From Effusibacillus consociatus (GTDB taxonomy: Bacteria > Bacillota > Bacilli > Tumebacillales > Effusibacillaceae): a stretch of 34,344 nt of DNA. The stretch's first letter is position 1. Every line of letters starts with the position of its first letter. The DNA is taken from assembly GCF_042652925.1 (NCBI RefSeq), contig NZ_JBHSHC010000060.1:1-34344 (forward strand), given 5' to 3'. Made by a program: the position numbers and the translations under genes. The notes below the pieces were generated by a model that worked only from the letters and a program-made list of their open reading frames with translations, did not search any database and had not been told where the DNA came from. This document shows, one piece after another, positions 1 to 7,269 of the stretch.

Positions 1-103
1 ACTTAATCATAACGGAATTACCGTGGCTTTTGTGATATTTATGTGTTGCATTTCATTTTACAATGAACCAACTCTTTTATGAGAATATTGTGTTCTTAAC
101 CTT

Positions 104-1234
104 CTACTTATTTGACTTCCAGGCAATATAACGAGTTAACACGTAAAGCGCAACTTCAATCGCAGCTTCATCCGGCTCAATTTTGGCGTGATGCAGCCCG
201 TAGGGAGTATCGACACCCAACCAGAACATGAAGCCCGGGATTTCGGCAAGGAAATAGCCAAAATCCTCACCCGTCATCGCTTCCCGGCACTCAACCACTG
301 TTGCCGCTCCGGTTTGCTGCAGCCAATCCATGAATTCACGGGTGAGATTCTCCTCATTGTACACTTGGTAGTAATTCGCCCCGTAGTCTATCTCCGCTTT
401 GCAATCAAACCCCGTTTCAATTCCTTTTACAACCGCTTCAATCCGGGTCTTCACTTTGCTCATGGAGTCGACCGACAAAGTACGAATCGTCCCTTCAAGA
501 CGTGCCTTTTCCGCTATAATGTTCTGCTTGGTGCCGCCTTCAATCCTGCCGATTGTGATGACCGCAGAATCAAGCGGATCCACATTGCGGGAGATAATGC
601 TTTGCAATTGTGTTACCATGTGAGACGCGGCAACCACCATATCATTGGCTTTGTGTGGGAAAGCGGCATGACCGCCGGTTCCGGTCAGATCAATAAACAA
701 TTCGGAAGTGTTGGCAAACAGAATCCCCGGGCGTGTTGCAATGGTACCAACCGGGTACTCGGGCGCGATATGCAGGGCAAAGATGCAGTCCGGTTTCCAC
801 TCTGCAAACTCTTCGCTTTCAAGCATCGGTTTTGCCCCGCCCGGCCCTTCCTCCGCAGGCTGAAAGATAACGATCAAATCATCGTCAATTGGATACTGAA
901 CAAAGTAAGTTAGAACTCCAAGTCCGATTGACATATGAAAATCATGTCCGCAGGCATGCATATAGCCGGGATGGGTCGAACGAAACTCGTACGAAGTGTC
1001 TTCGGTAATCGGGAGGCCATCCATATCCGCACGATACCCGATTCGTTTTGAGGGGTTCCTCCCTTTCACCTTGACAAGAATCCCGGTCCGCCATGTTTTG
1101 ACATCGATTCGTTCCTGCGGAAGCATCGAAATCGTATCCAAAAGCAATTGCTGAGTCTTAAACTCGGCAAAACCCGGCTCGGGAATTTGATGCAATCGCC
1201 TGCGAATGTCTATAAAAGGCTGAGTTGCGAACAT
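104..1234 (-). CDS. dapL: N-acetyldiaminopimelate deacetylase (M20 family)
   Basis: Predicted to remove the acetyl group from N-acetyl-LL-2,6-diaminopimelate, a late step of the acetylase branch of DAP/lysine biosynthesis in the cytoplasm. The 376-aa product has the M20 metallopeptidase layout: RRRLHQIPEPGF near the N-terminus, ADMDGLP (~residues 69-75), HACGHDFHM (~93-101) and EEGPGG (~128-133), all metal-site motifs of this family. It closely resembles B. subtilis YkuR as I remember it. The ATG is preceded by AAAGGAGG at 7-nt spacing, which supports the start. It lies 33 nt downstream of dapH, as ykuR follows ykuQ in B. subtilis, so the two are probably one transcript. General amidohydrolases share the fold, but the dapH neighbour decides the assignment. 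The symbol dapL is also used for an unrelated aminotransferase. About 100 nt remain downstream to the window edge, without a clear terminator. Confidence 0.92.
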   Translation of the reverse strand: MFATQPFIDIRRRLHQIPEPGFAEFKTQQLLLDTISMLPQERIDVKTWRTGILVKVKGRNPSKRIGYRADMDGLPITEDTSYEFRSTHPGYMHACGHDFHMSIGLGVLTYFVQYPIDDDLIVIFQPAEEGPGGAKPMLESEEFAEWKPDCIFALHIAPEYPVGTIATRPGILFANTSELFIDLTGTGGHAAFPHKANDMVVAASHMVTQLQSIISRNVDPLDSAVITIGRIEGGTKQNIIAEKARLEGTIRTLSVDSMSKVKTRIEAVVKGIETGFDCKAEIDYGANYYQVYNEENLTREFMDWLQQTGAATVVECREAMTGEDFGYFLAEIPGFMFWLGVDTPYGLHHAKIEPDEAAIEVALYVLTRYIAWKSNK

Positions 1235-1267
1235 CCCGCAGCCTCCTTTTGTGTGAATGTCTGTCTC

Positions 1268-1972
1268 TTACAGTTGGCGAAGCTCCTGCTTAATTTCTGT
1301 TTTCGACTTGGTTTTCTCATCAATTTTCTTGATCACGCGGGCAGGAACCCCGGCAACCACAACGTTTTCCGGAACGTCGTCAACAACAATCGCCCCGGCT
1401 GCCACTACGGAGCCTTTGCCGACCCGAATGCCTTCCAATATCACGGCGTTCGCCCCGACCACAACATCATCTTCAATCACAACCGGTTTTGCGGATGGCG
1501 GTTCGATTACTCCCGCAATCACGGTTCCAGCGCCGATATGACAGTTCTTGCCGATCGTGCCGCGACCGCCAACGACAACACCCATATCAATCATTGTTCC
1601 TTCTCCAATGACAGCCCCGATATTGATAATAGCGCCCATCATAATCACTGCGTTGTCGCCGATGGTTACTTGATCACGGATAATTGCGCCCGGCTCAATC
1701 CGTGCGTGAATGTTTTTGGTGTCGAGCAGAGGAATTGCCGAATTTCTGCGATCGCTTTCGATCACATAATCTTCAAGTCTGGCCTTATTCTCTTCCAGGA
1801 CCGGTTCAATTTCTTTCCATTCTCCAAAGAGAACCCCAACATTTCCGGTAATAAATGCTTTGGTGGAGGAACCGAAATTGATGCCTTCCAAGTCACCTTT
1901 TACATAAACCTTCACAGGCGTTTTCTTTTCGCTTGTGCGAATAAATTCAATAATTTGATTTGCATCCATCAT
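1268..1972 (-). CDS. dapH: Tetrahydrodipicolinate N-acetyltransferase DapH
   Basis: Acetylates 2,3,4,5-tetrahydrodipicolinate with acetyl-CoA, committing flux to the acetylase branch of DAP synthesis. The 234-aa protein starts MMDANQIIEFIRTSEKKTPV, the family N-terminal domain. From about residue 85 it is a left-handed beta-helix of hexapeptide repeats (IRDQVTIGDNAVIMMGAIINI type, GGRGTIGKNCHIGAGTV). The open frame extends further upstream, but the start at 1972 is chosen because AAAGGAG lies about 9 nt before it and family homology begins there. A second ATG follows directly at 1969. A perfect TATAAT lies about 65 nt upstream of the start. It forms a probable operon with the deacetylase gene 33 nt downstream. 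Confidence 0.93.
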   Translation of the reverse strand: MMDANQIIEFIRTSEKKTPVKVYVKGDLEGINFGSSTKAFITGNVGVLFGEWKEIEPVLEENKARLEDYVIESDRRNSAIPLLDTKNIHARIEPGAIIRDQVTIGDNAVIMMGAIINIGAVIGEGTMIDMGVVVGGRGTIGKNCHIGAGTVIAGVIEPPSAKPVVIEDDVVVGANAVILEGIRVGKGSVVAAGAIVVDDVPENVVVAGVPARVIKKIDEKTKSKTEIKQELRQL

Positions 1973-2036
1973 CTGTTTTAATCTCCTTTCGTTCCCTGAC
2001 AGCTTGTCCCCTACTGGACGAGTGTATTTACGTCTT

Positions 2037-2065
2037 ATTATACCGCAGTCGATGTAACATGCCTG
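2037..2065 (-). promoter_or_regulatory. Candidate promoter for dapH-dapL
   Basis: On the minus strand a perfect TATAAT (2037-2042) lies between the fsa terminator and dapH. The hexamer 17 nt upstream (CAGGCA) is a poor -35, so the promoter is only tentative. Its position just after a terminator and before a two-gene operon supports it. Confidence 0.4.
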
Positions 2066-2081
2066 GCTATAACACTTATTG

Positions 2082-2111
2082 AAAAAAGCACCCTCCACAG
2101 GGAAGGTGCTT
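2082..2111 (-). terminator. Rho-independent terminator after fsa
   Basis: On the minus strand AAGCACC pairs with GGTGCTT around a 12-nt loop and is followed by TTTTTT. It starts 12 nt after the fsa stop codon and separates fba-fsa from dapH-dapL. Confidence 0.85.
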
Positions 2112-2123
2112 GTGAAGCTTCCA

Positions 2124-2768
2124 TTACAATTGCATTTTCCCCCAGTCCGCCAGAAAGCGCTCAATTCCTTGATCCGTAAGCGGATGCTTGATCATGCGCT
2201 CGAGAACCGAATAAGGACAAGTAGCGATGTGTGCCCCTGCAAGCGCCGATTCTGTCACATGCATCGGATGGCGAATAGACGCGGAAATGATTTCCGTCTT
2301 GAGAGCGTGAATATTGAAAATATCCGCAATATCACGAATGAGCTGGATGCCGTCTTGCGAAATGTCATCCAGTCGTCCTACGAACGGAGACACAAAGGTT
2401 GCACCCGCACGAGCAGCCAATAATGCCTGGTTGGCTGAGAAAATCAGAGTCACATTGGTCTTGATTCCCTTAGCCGCAAACACTTTAACCGCTTTCAGGC
2501 CTTCCGCCGTCATTGGAACCTTAATCGTAATATTCTTGTGCAGCTCGGCAAATTTCAGACCTTCCTCTACCATGCCTTTGGCATCGAGAGAAATCACTTC
2601 TGCCGAGATTGGCCCGTCGACAATTTCCAAAATCTCTTTCAGAACTTGAATGAAATCACGGCCTTCCTTTGCTACAAGGCTGGGGTTTGTCGTAACACCC
2701 GAAAGGATCCCCATGTCATTGGCCAGTCGAATTTCTTCCACATTCGCTGTATCGATAAAGAACTTCAT
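2124..2768 (-). CDS. fsa: Fructose-6-phosphate aldolase / transaldolase-like (TalC family)
   Basis: Small transaldolase-family protein of 214 aa, the usual length of the FSA/TalC subgroup (full transaldolases exceed 300 aa). It is expected to perform transaldolase or fructose-6-phosphate aldolase chemistry in central carbon metabolism. The start MKFFIDTANVEEI, the SGVTTNPSL segment (~23-31) and the Schiff-base lysine in TIKVPMT (Lys83) are visible. It lies 15 nt after fba, matching the B. subtilis fbaA-ywjH order, and a strong terminator follows, so it is the last gene of the fba transcript. Which of the two activities dominates cannot be told from sequence. Confidence 0.93.
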   Translation of the reverse strand: MKFFIDTANVEEIRLANDMGILSGVTTNPSLVAKEGRDFIQVLKEILEIVDGPISAEVISLDAKGMVEEGLKFAELHKNITIKVPMTAEGLKAVKVFAAKGIKTNVTLIFSANQALLAARAGATFVSPFVGRLDDISQDGIQLIRDIADIFNIHALKTEIISASIRHPMHVTESALAGAHIATCPYSVLERMIKHPLTDQGIERFLADWGKMQL

Positions 2769-2783
2769 TTCGCGTACCCTCTC

Positions 2784-3638
2784 TTATGCACGATTGTTAG
2801 AACCGAACAGACGCATTTTCTCACGAACAACTTCTTTGATCGCTTCGCGTGCAGGTCCGAGGTATTTCCGCGGATCGTAAACGTTTGCATCTTTGCCAAG
2901 AATCTCACGGACTTTATTCGTAAAAGCTACCTGGTTTTCGGTATTCACGTTGATCTTGGATACGCCGAGAGAAATCGCTTTACGGATATCTTCATCCGGG
3001 ATTCCGGATCCTCCGTGCAGAACCATCGGGATACCGGTCAGGTCGCGAATTTTCGCCAAACGGTCGAAGTCAAGTTCCGGGTCCCCTTTGTACATCCCAT
3101 GCGCAGAACCGATAGCAGGAGCCAATGCGTCAATACCTGTCTCCTGAACCAGACGAAGTGCTTCCTCAGGGCGAGCCAGTGTAGCGTCTTTCTCATCAAC
3201 GGAAATATCGTCCTCAACACCGCCGATCGTGCCCAATTCACCTTCCACATCAATTCCGAGCGTATGACACGCATGTACCACTTGTTTCGTCTTGGCGATA
3301 TTTTCTTCCAGCGGATAGTGGGATGCGTCGATCATGATGGAAGAAAAGCCGGCACGGATACATTTCAGTACCACTTCATATGAAGAACCGTGGTCGAGAT
3401 GCAGAATTACCGGTACACTTGCTTTCGCGGCTGCTGCTTTTGCCATTGCCACGGTATATTCAATGTTCATGTATTTCATTGCGCCTTCCGAAACACCCAA
3501 AATCACGGGTGAGCGTTCTTCTTCAGCCGTTTCAATGATCGCCTGCAAAAACTCCAGGTTGTTCATATTGAACTGACCTACTGCATACCCCTTTTTCAAA
3601 CCGTCTGTCAAAACCTCTTTAAACGATGCGAATGCCAT
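2784..3638 (-). CDS. fba: Class II fructose-1,6-bisphosphate aldolase
   Basis: Cleaves fructose-1,6-bisphosphate to DHAP and glyceraldehyde-3-phosphate, or the reverse, in glycolysis and gluconeogenesis. The 284-aa length is typical of Bacillus FbaA. Zinc and substrate motifs of class II aldolases are present: HLDHGSSYE (~80-88), EGELGTIGGVED (~132-143), ALAPAIGSAHG (~171-181), VLHGGSGIPDED (~206-217) and INVNTE. The ATG at 3638 has AGGAGG about 8 nt upstream. It has its own sigma-A-type promoter overlapping the end of kce, so it can be expressed without spo0F-kal-kce. In B. subtilis fbaA follows spo0F directly; here kal-kce separate them. Confidence 0.97.
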   Translation of the reverse strand: MAFASFKEVLTDGLKKGYAVGQFNMNNLEFLQAIIETAEEERSPVILGVSEGAMKYMNIEYTVAMAKAAAAKASVPVILHLDHGSSYEVVLKCIRAGFSSIMIDASHYPLEENIAKTKQVVHACHTLGIDVEGELGTIGGVEDDISVDEKDATLARPEEALRLVQETGIDALAPAIGSAHGMYKGDPELDFDRLAKIRDLTGIPMVLHGGSGIPDEDIRKAISLGVSKINVNTENQVAFTNKVREILGKDANVYDPRKYLGPAREAIKEVVREKMRLFGSNNRA

Positions 3639-3686
3639 ATGTAGCCCCTCCTACTCCGGTACCCGGAAATCTATAATATCCAAATA

Positions 3687-3715
3687 ATTGTATCACTATT
3701 TTGAATGAATACCAA
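3687..3715 (-). promoter_or_regulatory. Sigma-A-type promoter of fba-fsa
   Basis: Minus strand: TTGGTA (3710-3715), 17-nt spacer, TACAAT (3687-3692), about 50 nt before the fba ATG. The -35 lies within the last codons of kce and the -10 just past its stop. This would uncouple glycolytic fba from the upstream kal-kce unit. Confidence 0.65.
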
Positions 3716-4517
3716 GTATTTCTCTTGCTTCAGTCGGGGTGGCTACATCGCGCCCTAATTCCTTGGCCAAACGAACAATCCTTGCAACCAGCTGGGCATT
3801 GCTTTCGGCAAGGATCCCTTTTTCATAATAAACATTGTCCTCGAATCCTACCCGTACATTCCCACCCAGCAAAATCGCCATAGCGGCAAGCGGCAGCTGA
3901 GCCCTGCCTACACCGGCTACCGACCATCTTGCACCTTTCGGCAGAGATTCGACTAAAAACAGGAGATCCCGTGGTGTTCCCGGGATTCCGCCGGGCACTC
4001 CCATCACAAAGTCAAAAGGGGCTCGTTCCGGTACAAGGCCTTTTTTAATTAGTGCAAGCGCGTTTCTTATCATACCCACGTCGAATATTTCCAATTCCGG
4101 CAGTACGCCATGCTGCTGCATGATTGAGGCAAAACGCTCAATATCGGCAGGAGTGTTTAAAAAAACGTCTTTACCGAAATTTACGGATCCTGTAGTCAAA
4201 GTGGCCATCTCCGGCTGCAGCAGGACAGGCTGAATCCGTTCGTCTGCCGTCATTCCAACCGCACCGCCTGTTGATAGCTGAAGGATGATATCATTGCCTG
4301 AAGCGCGGATCTGACGCATGATTTCGGCATATACTTCCTTATCCTGCGTTGGTGTCCCGTCATTCTGCCGGGCGTGCAGATGAACGATTGAAGCACCCGC
4401 CTCGCGCGCTTCCAGAGCTGCTTTTGCTATCTCTTCCGGTGTAACGGGCAGATTCGGATTGTCCTGTTTTGTGACCTCGGCACCCGATAGCGCACATGTA
4501 ATAATCAGTTTCTCCAC
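3696..4517 (-). CDS. kce: 3-keto-5-aminohexanoate cleavage enzyme (BKACE family)
   Basis: Condenses 3-keto-5-aminohexanoate with acetyl-CoA to give acetoacetate and 3-aminobutyryl-CoA, a late step of lysine fermentation. With a GTG start at 4517 the protein is 273 aa, close to characterised Kce. This start follows AAGGGGG at 8 nt and gives the family N-terminus (M)EKLIITCALSGAE; an in-frame ATG at 4550 lacks a ribosome site. Zinc ligands expected from the Kce structure are present: His46 and His48 in VHLHAR, and Glu226-Asp227 in GFEDN. The BKACE family has many substrates, but adjacent kal and the nearby kam operon make this assignment strong. It lies 36 nt after kal. Confidence 0.93.
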   Translation of the reverse strand: MEKLIITCALSGAEVTKQDNPNLPVTPEEIAKAALEAREAGASIVHLHARQNDGTPTQDKEVYAEIMRQIRASGNDIILQLSTGGAVGMTADERIQPVLLQPEMATLTTGSVNFGKDVFLNTPADIERFASIMQQHGVLPELEIFDVGMIRNALALIKKGLVPERAPFDFVMGVPGGIPGTPRDLLFLVESLPKGARWSVAGVGRAQLPLAAMAILLGGNVRVGFEDNVYYEKGILAESNAQLVARIVRLAKELGRDVATPTEAREILGIHSK

Positions 4518-4553
4518 GATGACTTCCCCCTTCGTTCCGGTTCCGAGCACGAC

Positions 4554-4949
4554 TTACGGGTTGTTTCTGCGCTGTTTGTCCTTCGGAACTACACACGTTC
4601 CCCGCGCATAGCATACCAACTCCGGCGGATTGAGAACGTCAGCCGCCGAAGGGACTGCAGGATCCACATTTGCCCGAATCACTTTATACGCATGAAACTC
4701 CATCGCTCTTGAGGTGTTCCCCACGCGCGTAATCTCCGCAACCACCTCGATGTAATCCCCTGCAAACACGGGCGCCTTGAATTCGACTGTGTCATACGCA
4801 ACAAAAAGCCCCTCATCGCCATCATGACGAATCAGAAGCTCTGTGGCAGCATCGCCAAACAATCCGAGCATGCGGGCCCCATCGACCAGATCTCCGCCGT
4901 AATGGGCATCGTGCGAACTCATCCGCTGCCTGAGGATGACTTTCTCCAT
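4554..4949 (-). CDS. kal: 3-aminobutyryl-CoA ammonia-lyase (hotdog fold)
   Basis: Removes ammonia from L-3-aminobutyryl-CoA to form crotonyl-CoA, the step joining lysine fermentation to fatty-acyl-CoA metabolism. The 131-aa hotdog-fold protein has SSHDAHYGGDLVDGARML (~11-28), an active-site-like region, and VEFKAPVFAGDYIEVVAEI (~55-73). Length and sequence pattern fit Kal of lysine fermenters, and kce lies directly downstream. Its ribosome site AGGAGG is inside the last codons of spo0F, and only one base separates the spo0F stop from its ATG, so the two genes should be cotranscribed and probably translationally coupled. A generic MaoC/thioesterase assignment is possible from the fold alone but unlikely in this context. 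Confidence 0.9.
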   Translation of the reverse strand: MEKVILRQRMSSHDAHYGGDLVDGARMLGLFGDAATELLIRHDGDEGLFVAYDTVEFKAPVFAGDYIEVVAEITRVGNTSRAMEFHAYKVIRANVDPAVPSAADVLNPPELVCYARGTCVVPKDKQRRNNP

Positions 4950-4950
4950 A

Positions 4951-5322
4951 TTAAACCTCCTGAACCGCCAATTCAGAGTTTACGGTTCGTCTTAACTCAT
5001 CAATATCAAACGGCTTAGTAAAATGGGTCAAAGCCCCGAGGGCCATAGCTTCCTTGATGAGATCCAGTTCACCGTACGCTGTCATCATGATCACTTTCAA
5101 ATCCGGTTCAATCACCCGGATATGCCTCAGAATCTCAAGCCCGTCCATACCGGGAATCTTCATGTCAAGCAGCACCAGATCCGGTTTCTTCTCTTTCACA
5201 ATTTCCAAGGCGACAGGTCCGTTAGGGGCCTGAAAAACTTGGTATCCTTCTTTTTCCAAAACTTCGTTGAGCAAAATACGAATTCCGTATTGATCATCCA
5301 CGACCAGGACTTTCTTGCTCAT
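4951..5322 (-). CDS. spo0F: Sporulation phosphorelay response regulator Spo0F
   Basis: Single-domain receiver of 123 aa, expected to carry phosphate from sporulation kinases to the phosphotransferase Spo0B and so to Spo0A. The acidic pocket Asp9-Asp10 (VLVVDD), phospho-acceptor Asp53 (LVLLDMKIPG), switch Thr in MMTAYGE and the conserved Lys in THFTKPFD are all visible, and no output domain follows. The ATG at 5322 is preceded by AAGGGG; the longer open frame upstream is untranslated leader. The pyrG-spo0F-fba order is conserved in Bacillus, which supports the name. Upstream lie a sigma-H-type promoter and three Spo0A-like boxes. What is odd is the downstream partner: kal-kce, two lysine catabolic genes, follow without a gap. 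Confidence 0.93.
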   Translation of the reverse strand: MSKKVLVVDDQYGIRILLNEVLEKEGYQVFQAPNGPVALEIVKEKKPDLVLLDMKIPGMDGLEILRHIRVIEPDLKVIMMTAYGELDLIKEAMALGALTHFTKPFDIDELRRTVNSELAVQEV

Positions 5323-5379
5323 ATGTTTCGTCCCCTTCCCAATTGACCCACTTGTCCTATTGTTTCCATTCAAAAATGT

Positions 5380-5405
5380 ATTCGAGTAATATCTCAAAAA
5401 ATCCT
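5380..5405 (-). promoter_or_regulatory. Sigma-H-type promoter of spo0F-kal-kce
   Basis: Minus strand: AGGATTT (5399-5405), 14-nt spacer, CGAAT (5380-5384), an excellent fit to the Bacillus sigma-H pattern. Transcription would start near 5372, about 50 nt before the spo0F ATG. B. subtilis spo0F is known to have a sigma-H promoter. Confidence 0.7.
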
Positions 5406-5415
5406 CTTTTCTGAC

Positions 5416-5454
5416 TTTGTCTACTTTTGTCGAAAAAGTCTTCCGCTTGTCGAA
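5416..5454. promoter_or_regulatory. Three phased Spo0A (0A) boxes upstream of spo0F
   Basis: On the plus strand TTTGTCGAA (5426-5434) matches the 0A box exactly, CTTGTCGAA (5446-5454) has one mismatch and TTTGTCTAC (5416-5424) has two. The starts are 10 and 20 bp apart, so the sites share a helix face. They sit about 45-80 bp upstream of the predicted sigma-H start, where an activator would bind. Confidence 0.65.
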
Positions 5455-5460
5455 CACAAG

Positions 5461-5489
5461 AAAAGACTCGCCCAAAGGCGAGTCTTTTC
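5461..5489 (-). terminator. Rho-independent terminator after pyrG
   Basis: AAAAGACTCGCC and GGCGAGTCTTTT form a long stem with a very small loop, 12 nt after the pyrG stop. T runs on both sides could make it bidirectional. It isolates pyrG from the spo0F promoter. Confidence 0.88.
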
Positions 5490-5500
5490 GTACTGGTTCC

Positions 5501-7096
5501 CTACTTCCGATGATTCAAAGCCGCATTGATAAAACCCCGGAACAACGGCTGAGGACGGTTCGGACGGGATGTGAATTCCGGGTGAAACTGGGATGCCACA
5601 AACCACGGATGATCTTTGATTTCAACGATTTCAACCAATCTGCCGTCCGGGGAAGTACCCGAGATCACTAATCCGGCTTGGGTTAATTGCTCACGGAAAT
5701 CATTATTGAATTCATAACGATGACGATGACGCTCATGAATGAATGACGAGCCGTAAGCTTCGTATGCCATTGTGTTTGGCTCAAGCCGGCACGGATAGGA
5801 TCCGAGACGCATGGTGCCTCCCTTATCTTCAACTCCTTTTTGTTCGGGGAGCAGGTCGATAACCGGATAGTTGGTGAGCTCGTTGATCTCAGAGGAGTTC
5901 GCACCCTCCAGCCCCAATACGTTGCGAGCAAATTCAATGACCGAGATTTGCATTCCAAGACAGATTCCCAGATAAGGGATTTTATTTTCACGAGCATATT
6001 TGGCAGCAGCAATCTTTCCTTCAATTCCCCGATCCCCGAATCCGCCGGGAACCAGAATTCCGTCGCAGTCTCCCAATATCTTGTTCACATTCTCTTCCGT
6101 TACATCTTCGGAATGGATCCATTCGATCTCCACTTGTGAATCATTCGCGTATCCTGCATGATAAAGCGCTTCCGCCACAGAAATATAGGCATCTCGAAGA
6201 GCCACGTATTTGCCGACAAGACCGATTTTCACCTTGTGCTTCAGATTCTTGACCAGGTGGGCCAAATCTTTCCACTCGGACATTTCAGCCGGCGGGCAAT
6301 CCAGACCCAAATGCCGAACTACAATGTCATCCAATCCCTGTTCTTGGAACAGTAATGGCACGTCATAGAGAGATTCCGCATCGCGCGATTCGATTACTGC
6401 TTCCGGGTCCGTATCGCAGAAGAGGGCAATTTTCCGTTTTACGTCCATCGAGAGAGGTCGTTCCGTTCGGCAAATGATCACGTTCGGAGTGATTCCGATG
6501 CTTCTCAGTTCCTTAACCGAGTGTTGGGTTGGCTTGGTCTTGATCTCTCCCGCTTTCCCCAGATAAGGGATCAATGTGACATGTAGATACATCACATTGT
6601 TACGGCCGACATCGCTCTTGATCTGGCGAATCGCCTCCAGGAACGGAAGACTTTCAATATCCCCAACCGTCCCTCCAATCTCGGTAATCACCACATCGGC
6701 AGTCTCTCCAGCCAAGAAGACATGTTCTTTAATTTCGTTAGTGATGTGCGGGATTACCTGTACCGTACCTCCCAGATAATCGCCGCGACGTTCCTTTTGG
6801 ATTACGGACCAATAGATTTTTCCGGTCGTCACGTTGTTATTTTTGGAGAGATTGATATCGATAAAACGCTCATAATGCCCAAGGTCCAAGTCGGTTTCCG
6901 CTCCGTCATCCGTCACGAATACTTCTCCGTGCTGATAGGGACTCATCGTACCCGGGTCGACGTTAATGTACGGGTCGAATTTTTGAATCGTTACCCGCAA
7001 TCCCCGATTCTTCAGAAGCCGCCCGAGAGAAGCCGCCGTGATCCCTTTTCCGAGAGAAGATACTACACCGCCCGTAACAAATATATATTTTGCCAT
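5501..7096 (-). CDS. pyrG: CTP synthase
   Basis: Converts UTP to CTP using ATP and glutamine. The 531-aa length is standard. The N-terminal synthetase domain begins MAKYIFVTGGVVSSLGKG with its P-loop-like segment, followed by DPYINVDPGTMSPYQHGEVF. The C-terminal class I glutamine amidotransferase domain shows the nucleophile Cys in YLGICLGMQ (~376-384) and the His/Glu pair in SQFHPEFTSRP near the end. The start at 7096 is fixed by family homology and a GGGGG ribosome site; the open frame extends 81 nt further but not with family sequence. It has its own promoter and a leader hairpin, and follows rpoE as in Bacillus. Confidence 0.98.
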   Translation of the reverse strand: MAKYIFVTGGVVSSLGKGITAASLGRLLKNRGLRVTIQKFDPYINVDPGTMSPYQHGEVFVTDDGAETDLDLGHYERFIDINLSKNNNVTTGKIYWSVIQKERRGDYLGGTVQVIPHITNEIKEHVFLAGETADVVITEIGGTVGDIESLPFLEAIRQIKSDVGRNNVMYLHVTLIPYLGKAGEIKTKPTQHSVKELRSIGITPNVIICRTERPLSMDVKRKIALFCDTDPEAVIESRDAESLYDVPLLFQEQGLDDIVVRHLGLDCPPAEMSEWKDLAHLVKNLKHKVKIGLVGKYVALRDAYISVAEALYHAGYANDSQVEIEWIHSEDVTEENVNKILGDCDGILVPGGFGDRGIEGKIAAAKYARENKIPYLGICLGMQISVIEFARNVLGLEGANSSEINELTNYPVIDLLPEQKGVEDKGGTMRLGSYPCRLEPNTMAYEAYGSSFIHERHRHRYEFNNDFREQLTQAGLVISGTSPDGRLVEIVEIKDHPWFVASQFHPEFTSRPNRPQPLFRGFINAALNHRK

Positions 7097-7140
7097 GCAA
7101 TTGCCCCCAAACATTATGATATCTAGAACTGCAAATGAAC

Positions 7141-7203
7141 AAAAAAAAACTAAAAAGCCGCGATACTCAGGTTCCATGCCTGGATTAATCGGCTTTTTTA
7201 GTT
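7141..7203 (-). terminator. Leader terminator/attenuator of pyrG
   Basis: In the pyrG 5' leader, minus strand ACTAAAAAAGCCG pairs with CGGCTTTTTAGT across a 29-nt apical part that holds a second small stem (CCAGG/CCTGA), and a run of nine T follows. It lies between the promoter and the ATG, where Gram-positive pyrG genes often carry an attenuator. The bidirectional shape means it could also simply insulate pyrG. Confidence 0.7.
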
Positions 7204-7228
7204 TTCCGTTCCTTTTCTATCCTCATGT

Positions 7229-7257
7229 ATCTTATCGTGGCAAAAAGAGCCTGTCAA
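7229..7257 (-). promoter_or_regulatory. Sigma-A promoter of pyrG
   Basis: Minus strand: TTGACA (7252-7257), 17-nt spacer, TAAGAT (7229-7234). The predicted start near 7222 is about 20 nt before the attenuator stem. The initial transcript is GAGGAU-like rather than the GGGC of B. subtilis pyrG. Confidence 0.75.
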
Positions 7258-7269
7258 GAGTCCAGGCTC
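7242..7269 (-). terminator. Terminator of rpoE overlapping the pyrG promoter
   Basis: Directly after the rpoE stop, minus strand GAGCCTG/CAGGCTC forms a perfect 7-bp stem followed by TTTTT. The pyrG -35 hexamer lies in the loop and 3' arm, so the two signals share bases. Confidence 0.7.

Noticed and set aside
188..913. Long open frame on the plus strand opposite dapL
   Set aside because: It is antisense to a conserved M20 hydrolase and its translation has no coherent motifs.
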